A DNA stretch of 64,000 nt from Channa striata (Eukaryota > Chordata > Actinopteri > Anabantiformes > Channidae): positions 6,076,001 through 6,140,000 of the forward strand of contig CM065185.1 in assembly GCA_033026295.1 (NCBI GenBank), given 5' to 3'. This document shows positions 51,583 through 61,300 of the stretch, piece by piece. The translations under genes and the position numbers were made by a program. Each line of letters opens with the position of its first letter. Positions within the stretch are counted from its first letter, which is position 1. The notes below the pieces were generated by a model, which saw only the letters and a program-made list of their open reading frames with translations, was not told the DNA's origin and did not search any database.

Positions 51583-53372
51583 ATGGACGCCAGCCGCGTG
51601 CAGCCGATCAAGCTCGCAAGAGTAAGAAAACGTTAAATATGGTTAAAATTATCGGCTCTGTGTGAATAGAAAGTTGCAGTGACGGTTATTGTATCATACG
51701 GCCGCAAAATCTTAAAGCTAAAGTTCCGTTTCACCTTTGATTAGTGAGCGGCCCGTTGGCTTCTGGTGCTTCCATCATGGAGGGCCGTCAGTGCCGCGGT
51801 CTCTGCTGCTAACGTTAGCTCCCTGTTACCCTGCTGTAGACCGCTCTGTAAATTGTTTATGACAAAAAATACGAAATTTGTTGAAAGGCTGTAATGATCA
51901 TGTATCTGTTTTGTTTTTAGGTCACCAAGGTGCTCGGAAGAACTGGTTCACAGGGACAGTGTACCCAGGTATGCTAACAAAGCTAAGGACTGAGCGTTAA
52001 CGTTCTTGTTCTACATGTGTAAAACTCTATTGCAACGAAATACGAGCTATGTAAAGTTCAATGTGACCACATCGTCATCTGTGTTATCCAGGTGATCGTC
52101 AGGTCTGAAAAAGGCTTGGGCCATTGATTCCAGTTTCTTATATTTGTATTTCTAGCAAATACACGCTGGAAAAATTCCATCTTCCAGACCTCGTCGTAAA
52201 CAACTTTTAATTATTTAAGCTATTTATTATTTGATATTTGTTAGGGACCAGGTCATGCATATTGATTCTTAATTAGAAATCTATTAAATTCTTATCTAAT
52301 TAAGCTCTCTAAATTCATGTAATTTGTGAGTAATTGTAGGGCACATAACGCCGAGTGGTTTTGATCTTATTTTTAAAAGGTTTAACAAATGTAAAATGTA
52401 AAGTTTTACCACCCATTTTTTCATTAAATTCAGTCTACCATATCAAACTGCATAGATATGAGCACAGTAGTGCTGAACCCAAAGAATATTAATTTGCAGT
52501 CATATAAATAGGGGGGAAATTTGTTATTTATCACAGTAGCTGGGGCCAACCATTTTCTATTGGAAAATGTATTAGATTCAAAACTGTAGCTAACGGATCA
52601 TTTATTTGGCTTATTGTTTTAGTTCAAATCCCACTGCCCCAGGTGTGACCCCATCCAGCCACTAAGGGCTACCTTGGTGTCAGTCTCTAGCCTGGCGGGG
52701 GTGAAGTAAAATTCTCATCCCAAATCAATGTGCAGAACATGTTCCACTGTGGCAACCCCTGAAGGGACGAGCCAAAAGCTGTTCTAATAGTTTATGTAAT
52801 ATCTTAATCTTTAACAAAGTGGACCGTTTGATTATGTGTCAGATTTTACCTCTTGTAGTGTCTGGAGAATTCCCGAATTGTCCAGTCTTTTCCTAAACGC
52901 GGTATACAGCAGGAGATTCTCTATGTCAGACATGTTCCCACCTACTGGAAACGGTCTGTTGGTTTGTGTGCCTGGGTAGAGCATGCAACAGGCACAGCAT
53001 GACACAAAGTCTGATGCAGAAATCACCTTTGTTTGTAGTACATTAGGGTAGCACCAGTCGTGTGATTAAAAACAATCAACATGCTTAATTTTATTCAGGC
53101 TCCTCCGATACAAAGTCAGACTTTGTATCGGAGGAAGTGTGTTTATGTCTGGACTGGCTGTAGATGACATTTGAGAATTTACATATCATATATTTACGTA
53201 AAGTCGGTGTGCTGGTGAATGTCTGACAATAATTCAATTTTCTCTGCAGGTCCGTGTTGAGTTTATGGATGACAGCAACCGCTCCATCATCAGGAACGTG
53301 AAGGGCCCAGTCAGAGAAGGAGATGTGCTGACACTTCTGGAGTCTGAAAGAGAAGCCAGGAGGCTGCGATAG
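51583..53372 (+). CDS. rps28: 40S ribosomal protein S28
   Basis: Coding exons are 51583-51621, 51921-51968 and 53250-53372, with clean GT/AG junctions. They give a 69-residue protein, exactly the family length, starting MDASRVQPIKLARVTKVLG and ending LLESEREARRLR. Apart from a few conservative changes it matches vertebrate RPS28. The protein is a small OB-fold component of the 40S head near the mRNA exit channel, acting in the cytosol after assembly in the nucleolus. The stop codon is followed at once by a good splice donor (TAG/GTGAGG). A 3' UTR exon probably starts at 53617 after TCTTCACAG and carries AATAAA at 53718-53723, so the gene has four exons. Intron 2 (53249 back to 51969) holds a SINE fragment and a 35-bp palindrome. 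The gene is head to head with kcnv2, about 1.2 kb between start codons. It is intron-bearing, so not a processed copy. Confidence 0.97.
52611..52790 (+). mobile_element. SINE fragment in rps28 intron 2
   Basis: AGTTCAAATCCCACTGCCCC near 52620 resembles a tRNA B-box. CACTGTGGCAACCCCTGAAG followed by GGACGAGCCAAAAG near 52746-52780 matches the tail block of a widespread fish SINE (GTGGCGACCCCTAACGGGAG type). It is diverged and intronic. Confidence 0.6.
53101..53135. repeat. 35-bp perfect palindrome in rps28 intron 2
   Basis: The left arm TCCTCCGATACAAAGTC (53101-53117) and the right arm GACTTTGTATCGGAGGA (53119-53135) are exact reverse complements with one base between them. It lies 115 bp before rps28 exon 3. 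Confidence 0.97.
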
Positions 53373-53616
53373 GTGAGGAGACAAAACACTAGCTCTGTCT
53401 TTTAACCTGTGACATGTTCATCCCTTATTTCCTGGATTAATGACATCACGTTGATATTCCTTTATCCTTAAGAAATGATGTTGTTTAACAACATTAAATA
53501 TACAGCATATTGTATTATTATTTGCTAGCACCCTATTTGAACAGACATGAAATGTATTTTTTCTGGTGGAATCTGTATTTTTGAGGTTATGCATGACTGA
53601 TCCCATGTCTTCACAG

Positions 53617-53742
53617 TTCCATCAGAGTTGTGAGGTGTTGGTCCAACGCTGTGGAGCAGAAGATGCCATCGGTTCCACTTGCAATGGCCTATATTTCACT
53701 GGTTCAAATGTTTTGGAAATAAATGTAGCTATTGAGACAAAA
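53617..53742 (+). other. rps28: Probable rps28 3' UTR exon with polyadenylation signal
   Basis: A polypyrimidine-AG acceptor (TCTTCACAG) ends at 53616, and AATAAA lies at 53718-53723. The rps28 stop codon directly abuts a donor (GTGAGG at 53373), so a terminal non-coding exon is needed and this is the nearest good candidate. The cleavage site would be about 15-20 bp after the signal. Confidence 0.65.
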
Positions 53743-56700
53743 GTGTGAGATGTCCTGTGTTTATTGTGATGTCTGTAATTAACTGTGATAGTTATGGAGG
53801 TTGCAACAGTGACATGAATTATGTCAGACACTAGTGTCTCTTTTTGTTTCAAGTTTTTTTACTTCTGGTTAATCAGTTGTTTTATTGGTTAAATTGGACA
53901 CACCATGCTTGCATACAGATTCATAAATGTACTGAGAATTTTATGTCACATTTTATAATGGGCCAAGTCCATGTGCAGCTGAAGCTGAAATTGCTTCAAG
54001 CAATTAATTCTGGGTAAAAAATAAACTATTATCTTCTCCCCCTCCTCCAATCAAAGTATTAGCCATTTAAATTTATTAAACATACTACTCAAACTACAGT
54101 ATATCTTTAAATGAGTAAATCTCACAATTATAAATTGAAAGCCAATTATGGCTGCACTTCTGGAATTGCAAATTAAGTTTATATAATTTTTGCGGATAAA
54201 TTAGCTAAATTTCCAATAACCTGTTAATAAAGTTGAATGAAGGTGTGTATTAACAGGTCCAGGTTGTGTAGTTTACATTCTGTCCAGTAGAGGGTAGCAT
54301 CACTCAGTGAACTCAAACTAATGAAGTAGCGTTAAATCATTTCAAGAGAAGGTGTTTACTTGCATAACTAAAATAACTAACGAGCCCAATTCCAGATAGT
54401 CTGAGGATTTACATGAGTTTACCTTTAAGGACAGAATAAGTTAGAAATGTATTTGTTAAACTCAGGTTTATAAGGAATAATGTTTCACAGTATCAATTTT
54501 GCATATTATAATTTTATTTACTTAGTTTTTCAAACTGTTAATGCAGAATGTTTTGGTTTTAAAGTATTGTACTTTGTTTCAAACTGCCAGATTGTTTGCC
54601 AATATTGTGAAAATTGAGTACACATAAGTGTAGCCCTTGGCAACATGTCAGCTTTTCTGTTCCTCCAACCATATGTAATGCAGTTTGACTTAGATTACCT
54701 GATTGCAAACATGCATATTAAGTACTATGACAGTTACATTTTTTGTTTGATGTTTTATTACTGTGCAGCTGAATTCATCTTTTTAATAAGCTCATGCTTT
54801 GACTTGCAGCCAGTGTTGCCTTTAAACCACGTGGCACATACGGCCTTCTTTGCCCACTGGCAGCAAAATGCATAATAGCAGTTTGGAGGAAACAATGTGC
54901 TAAAGAACAGCAAAAAGATCTTTACAACAAAGGAAATTGTTTTGATGTTGTCATAGTAACACTTCTAAACACAGATGTACCAATTTACTAATGACAGTAT
55001 AGCTTATTAATTATAGGCCTGCAATATTGCAGATGACATTCCTAAGGGTCATAAAAACTGATGAATTAGTCCAGCTTCTGCAGGATGGAATCAACAAGTT
55101 ATGTGAAACCACAGAGGAAAACTGTCCCCAAGCCACAAGTTTAAAAAGTAAGATGCAACCAAGACAAACATGATGCTACATGACAACCAGCCACAAAGTA
55201 GGACAATACAACAGTGATAGACATGAGAGAGACAGAAAACATTTGTTTATCATGTAAGAATAGTTATAGCACCAACAGGGCACCTCCAGTTCCCCATGTG
55301 AGCATAAATAAATAATAATAGTAGATATACAGTTATTAAAACAGGCAAAGTCTACTTTTGACCCCAAATGCAGAGAAGGAACGAGAACAACAGTGGGAGA
55401 TGGTGATGTTATTCAGCAGAATTAACAATCAGCATCAGCTCTGCTCTTGAAAACCAAGTGTGCTCCTCTGTTTTTGTCATTCTGCAACCCTTCATCTCCC
55501 TGCTTCACCCACATATGTCCAGACCACGATGTGTTTACCATCTCTCCATCTCCTCCGTCTCCTCCCCTCTCTATCTCAGACACAGAAACATACCAGGTTA
55601 GAACCAAATCTATCCCAAGGGCACTCGCTGTTTGTCTGCATGCCACCAAGGTCTAACTCAACCAGGAGAAAACACCGGCAGTGGACACGTCTGTCTGCAA
55701 CATTAATACGGACGAACGTACAAAATACGGAAGACATCGTGCTTTCAGGTGGGTATAGAGCACCATCCCACCTTTTCATATAAGATGCACTGGTGAGGAA
55801 TGTGTCTCTTGAACCTGAGGTGCAGTGTGATCAAAGTGGTGGGAAAGGCGTGAACATACACCGTATCACATAATCAAGGCCAGACACAACAGGAGATTGC
55901 GCAATAGTTTTCTGAGTAGCAGAAGAGCACGAGATTTGGTTCTACTTAAAAAGCCCATTTGACCTTCCCCTTGCTTGCCTGGTGTCCCAAATGGGTCAGA
56001 TTAGTAAATATTTCCAACACTCAGCAGGAAATGTATGAACTGCTTTGCACAATTATACTTAAAGGGGCCATTGTGTTTTGTATTAAACATATTATATAAC
56101 ACTGGAAATATAATGCAAGCATACAGCTCCAGACTTCATTTAGAATTCAATGGCTCAGAAAGCCACTAATCGGGTATGTTTTAAATGCTTAATCAAATGT
56201 AATTTAAAGATTAGTCTTTGAATCTAAATCTTAAAATTATACTTGTATACAATGTGGTCGAAATGTAGATAAACCGCCAAATGTTAATTGTTAGTGTCAG
56301 ACCTTACAGTATGCTTGTCTTCTCTCAGTGATCAGTAGTGAAGTCTGGGAAAGTGCTGACATTGTATTTTTAATGTCATAATGCCAAAACCAGTAACCTC
56401 CCACTCAATTTTCAAAGTCCCGATCTCCCATTACATATTGACATTTCACTCAGAGAAAATGGTAGGAAAAAAATGGTAGGATTTTATAACCTCACCTCCT
56501 TTGCAGGTCTCAGTTTCTTTTCATATCTTTCAAGTTATATGTTATCACAACATTTGAAGCTGATATTCAGATGACAACTCATGACAAATGATCTGCTTTA
56601 CAAATTCTGACACGCTAATGAATTTAAAAATGAAAAAAGCTAAATATGAACGTACATTTTAATAAAATGTTCAGTCTTTGAAAGTAACATGTGAATCCAC

Positions 56701-57228
56701 CATTAAAACTGCCAAAAATGTTTGATTTTGTTTCACGTTGTATGAATTGATTCTCTGTTTAAGAAAAAACGGGGAAAGAGTTGAAACTTAGGACAATCCC
56801 CCCTTATTGTCCAGCACATGGAACAGTGTTTCACCCACAAGGTTAGCAGAGTGTTTAAGGATTCTGGAAACAACCTCAAGACAAAGTGTTATTAAACAGC
56901 CTTGTGGGTCTTTAAAAGAGCTTTTATTCATTTTTTCACAAAATTGCATGCTTCGCTGTGAGGCACTGAATGGGGCAGCCACACTACAATCTTTCCATAA
57001 CCAGCTGTAGCCCTTTGTCCCACAAAGCCCCAAAGTCTTACAGTAGTGGTGCAGATGTATTACCAACATATACCCCCTCCCGTAAAGTGAATTCAATTAT
57101 GGTTTATATTATATAATTTGAGTGGTTTTCAATTGGAGCTACTTCTACTGAGACCTGAATAGTTTTCGGTCCATAATGTTAAATGATGGAAAAGTAAATG
57201 TCAAATAAGTTTAACAGAATAGAGGTAT
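53743..57228. other. Non-coding downstream of rps28
   Basis: AT-rich with no recognised exon. A CTCF-like word (CCAGTAGAGGGTAGC) lies at 54284-54298. Confidence 0.5.
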
Positions 57229-57425
57229 AAATCCATCCATTATCTGTAAACATTCATCCTGTTCAGGTCGGGGTCTGCAGCCTATCCCAGCTTTCATTGG
57301 GCAAAACGTGGGCTACACTGCGGACAGCTCAACACAGACAGACATTCACACTCACATTCACACCTATGGGCAATTTAGAGTCACCAAATAAACTCACTTG
57401 CATGTCTCTGGACTGTGGGAGGAAG
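57229..57425 (-). mobile_element. Truncated copy of the same SINE-like repeat, inverted
   Basis: On the plus strand it opens with ATCCATCCATTATCTGTAAA (the tail in reverse) and continues through AGCCTATCCCAGCT, CACACCTATGGGCAATTTAG and CTCTGGACTGTGGGAGGAAG. These are the reverse complements of blocks in the 7948-8334 copy. The tRNA-like head is lost. Confidence 0.8.
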
Positions 57426-58764
57426 TGTCCACCTTGTCGTGTCAGTGGACGGGTTCGTTGGAATAGGGGACACTTGGCAGGGAGCTTTGGGCATTGTCGA
57501 TCCCATGATTAGTAACAGGATGTGCACCGTGGAGGTCATGGACTCTTCAGGGGGAACGAGGCCTCTCATTAACACACTCAGTTTCCACCTGCTTCCGGGT
57601 CCTCAAATTTGCAAATGAGGCTCATACAAGCCATGGAGCGGGAGGAAAAAGGACAATCACTACGAAGGTAACTAGAGGACATTCCCTCTTTGTCCCTCAC
57701 TCTGCTGGTTTCTGTCCTCCTATTTCTCACTGTGTCTGTGTTTTTACCCTATCTGCCCCCCTCCAACCCCTGTGGTCACTGAACTTTAGTAAACCCTGCT
57801 TCTCTACAGATTATCCTTGTTTCCTGTTATTAATTCACTTTGCAGAAAGTGAAGCTAGTCTAATTAGGCTGTAGAACGACGAGCCAAGTTGCAGCAATGA
57901 GGGGAGCTTTGGAAAGGATGAAAAGCTGAAATTAAAGATGAAAAACTTGGCATACATTACACATCTCTCATTCATGCTAATTGTGTTTGCCTGTTTGCAT
58001 TACATTATATCGAGGGTGGCAAGAAGTTTGAAACGACGAGGTGTTTTAAAGGCATTTAAAGAGATCATTGTGTGTGTGTAAAAACAAACACAGAAAGTGC
58101 TAGAAGCAAAACAAGACATTTCTGATTTACTTTTATGTAAGCAAGAGCACAAAAGGGGAAGACTTCATTGTGCGAAGGTCAGAAAAACAAGCCATCTATT
58201 TATTTTTTGAAGGGTCCATCCCCTCCAACGTATACGACTTGGACAATATCTACTCCCAGAATTGTCTTCACAACAGTGCCACAGCACAAACAGCAGATGC
58301 ACAGACGGAGAAAAAGTGAGGATCCGAAACACAGGGTCAGATGTTATCAAGCGCTGATAATGACGAGCGTGTTGTGGAGGGACGGTGGACCCGGGGGGAG
58401 AGCTGGGCTGTTGAAAGAGCTGTTTTGAATCTTCGTAGCACATGTGGCTTAGTAAATACTGTAAAACTTGTGAACTCTCTGCCCCCTGAATGCTGTCCGT
58501 TTGCGTTGGGTGCACACAATGGAGAAGTGCCCCAGAGGTGGACGTGTTTCTGTGGCACTGAGGGCAAATTTAATGTGATCAGGCCTGTTTTTATGAAACA
58601 TAAGAACCATAATTACATGGCAGCTTTAGCTTCACCTTAGAGAGAGAGTTTGTACTTGCTCAGTGTTTACCTATTACTCACTTCCCTGTAACAAAAAAAA
58701 CATCCTTTCTCCCTCTACAGGGTCCAAAAGGAGCAGGAATGAGGTTATAGGCATATTCAGGAGA

Positions 58765-58870
58765 CTGTGAGCTTAGCTTAGTATAAAGACTGAAAACAGG
58801 AAAACTACCAGCTGGACTTGAAAATAACAAAATCCACCTACCAGCATCTCATGAATGTTATGCTTTATTA
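58765..58870 (+). mobile_element. Fragment of the same foldback-type element
   Basis: GAGCTTAGCTTAGTATAAAG, ACTGAAAACAGGAAAACTAC and ACAAAATCCACCTACCAGCA match the inner part of this element's arm. The arm's outer end is absent. Confidence 0.6.
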
Positions 58871-59784
58871 TCACGTGTATCTGTGAGCTCTGGCTGTCAA
58901 AATGTGGTGTGGTACCATTATTTGAAGTAAGACTGATTCTGATTTCTGGTTTCTTTTGTTTCATTTGTACTCTTTCAGGTTTTTGTCTGTAGAAATCACA
59001 ATACATGAGATGCAGCAGTCAACACACATGAGAAAAAGTCAAGGACTCGCTGCAGGGTTACGTCCCATTGGCTTCACTTTCAGGTTTTATATTACAATCT
59101 AACTCTTATGTACAAAAGCATGTAGATCAGGCACAGCCACTCACCTTCTCACATTTCAGGTTTGCTTTGACATGTCATGTGTTCCAGTGTTTAAATGTCT
59201 GCTCGGTGAGTCAAAGAGACAAATCCGTGTAATTATTTTTTTAAAGACTCCAAGGAACTGATGATGTTACCAACCCACCTCTGGCAGGCAATGATTGCCT
59301 CTGCATTCACAGCCCAGGAACAATGTGTCATGATAAATTAAGGCTGCTGAGCAAAATAAAATAACACACAATACCGCAGCAGGTCATTTTAGTTGGAATG
59401 TAATTGCAGTTTGTCAAAATAATAACTGCAATCATTGGAAATTCCATTCTAACATCGGTGACAAATAAGGATTCCCACCTGCTTTAACTTGTTAGCAACC
59501 TGTTGTCAGCCTCACTTGCAAAAATACAAAGCTTTCTGGGGTCACTCCACTTCAATTAGGATTCAGGATTAGAGATTAATGTGGATTAAAGACTATAGAG
59601 GTTTTAATGGATGATTGAAGAACATAGACTCAGTCCCATCTTATAATCTTAGAAAACACGTTGTTTTTCTGTCAAGGGTTAAAGAAAACTCACTCAAGTC
59701 AAGTTGCTATTTGCTTTTATCTTTTGTAGAGAACAAATACAGTACTAACACTTGACTAACATTAAATGCATATTTCTTCACATT

Positions 59785-60065
59785 TTGGGAAATGCATTTT
59801 AAGGCTGAGAATAGTAACATCAATGTCCAGTATATGTGAAGCAACAGCAGCTGCTTTCATTCGCTGAGGGCAATAAATAGAAATAGAGGATATAGGTATA
59901 GGTGGTTTAATGCGCACACAAAAAAGTGCATGTTGTGCTTTTATGGGCATTTTAATGGGGGTTTGTCATCGGACAACTGCAGTTTGTTACCTTTGCACCT
60001 CTGTTCTCCTGTTTCCAGTCTGTTTGGGAAGCTAAGTTAACTGGCTGCTGACAGTAACCATCCAG
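59785..60065. mobile_element. Foldback-type DNA transposon remnant with inverted arms
   Basis: The left arm starts CATTTTGGGAAATGCATTTT and passes ATATGTGAAGCAACAGCAGC. The right part, near 60010-60062, carries the same arm in reverse orientation (TTCCAGTCTGTTTGGGAAGC, then TGGCTGCTGACAGTAACCAT). The arms are diverged, so this is an old nonautonomous copy. Confidence 0.55.
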
Positions 60066-60899
60066 GCATTAATATTTTTGTAAATATCTATTAGAACTGC
60101 CTCTACAATACAGAGACACACTACTACAGAGGAGACATGCAGTGCAGAAATCAGGAAGAGAGCACATCTGCTGGCTACAGCTATAGGTCAGAACTCCTGC
60201 TGTTCTCTTGGACAATTTGAAATTCAATCCTTCTTTCCTTTTCTTTCTTCACCACCAGCTGCTTCATACTAAACAGTAAGACGCTGTCTCCCAGTGCCCA
60301 CACCTAACAGGCCTCATTCACAGTCAGATGCCTATTCAGTCGGAGCGTCTCTTGGTCTGCCTGCACCTTCACCCCTGTTGATTAAAACTAATGGGTCACT
60401 GAATGAAATCATTGTGATCGTTAACCTCATGTACTGTTTACTGTGGTAAACATCGCATACGCGCTTGAATATTTCACTGGAGGCCAAGTGGTTCATGGGA
60501 ATGAAGCTCGACAACGGGGTTACACACCACCATGGGACTGAGTTTTGGGGAGAAAGCTGCATCCTCTGAAACTCCGGAAAGACGGAACAACACTAACAGG
60601 TCACATCCAGAGGTTTTGGGTGCAGGAAATGTAAAAGATGGGATCTGGAGAGGCCACTGATCATCCACAGCTGCGTCATTTGAGCAGAATCCCCAGATAA
60701 CGTAAATATGTTCTTGAGTTATTTACAGCTACTGCTTTTGACATGGAATGCACCCATGACCTTGGTAATGCTTTTTGCGATCTCCAGGGGATTTTCAATA
60801 CAGTGAACATATAGGTTATCACTTCCTCGTTCTCCTATTGATGTGCTATAAATTTGTTCACTAAATTCCCAGCAGAAAGCGTTGTAGGTTATAACCGAC

Positions 60900-61196
60900 A
60901 GGTTGTATGTGCACAGTGTCAAATCACAATTTCTGAGTTTGACTGAGGTGTGCGCTCTGACTTGGCCACTCCACAAACCAGTTGTGTTTAGCTTTGGGTG
61001 TATGCTTAGTGTCATTGTCCTGTTGAAAACACATCTTCTTCCAAGTTGGAATTTCCTCCAACACAATTTGTTGAAGGGCACTTGCAACCAAAAACCATGT
61101 AATTGCCCTCCAACTTTTCCCCCACAGTAGAACGAACAAACCATTGCCATCACAGAAGAAAAATGCTAGAAATTTCTTTCTAATGTGCCCCTTCAA
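60900..61196 (-). pseudogene. Tc1/mariner-like transposase remnant
   Basis: On the minus strand the frame reads FQQDNDTKHTPKAKHNW, then FVEWPSQSAHLSQTQKL. This is the conserved Tc1 block QQDNDPKHTSK...LEWPSQSPDLNPIENLW with substitutions, including loss of the DLNPIE motif that carries a catalytic residue. The rest is eroded and no terminal inverted repeats were found. The copy cannot encode an active transposase. Confidence 0.75.
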
Positions 61197-61300
61197 TAGA
61201 GCAAAGGCAACAAAGTGTCCACAGAGATGCCTTCACACTGCAGCAAATGCGATGAAGTGCCCTCTAAGATGCACCTTCGAGCACATTGTGTTTGCTCGAT
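61185..61300. repeat. Short degenerate tandem repeat, about 43-bp period
   Basis: AAAGTGTCCACAGAGATGCC with TTCACAC (61213-61239) and GAAGTGCCCTCTAAGATGCA with CCTTCGA (61253-61279) are related units. A third, weaker unit (AATGTGCCCCTTCAATAGAG) precedes them. It abuts the Tc1 remnant. Confidence 0.5.

Noticed and set aside
51622..53249. snoRNA in the rps28 introns
   Set aside because: Ribosomal protein introns often host snoRNAs, but no paired C/D boxes or H/ACA layout with correct spacing was found by eye.
60474..60668. Minus-strand frame with LSPMVVCNPVVELHSHEP, slightly like a ZU5-domain stretch
   Set aside because: Only a few residues resemble the motif, the flanks do not continue it, and no splice sites or neighbouring exons support a gene.
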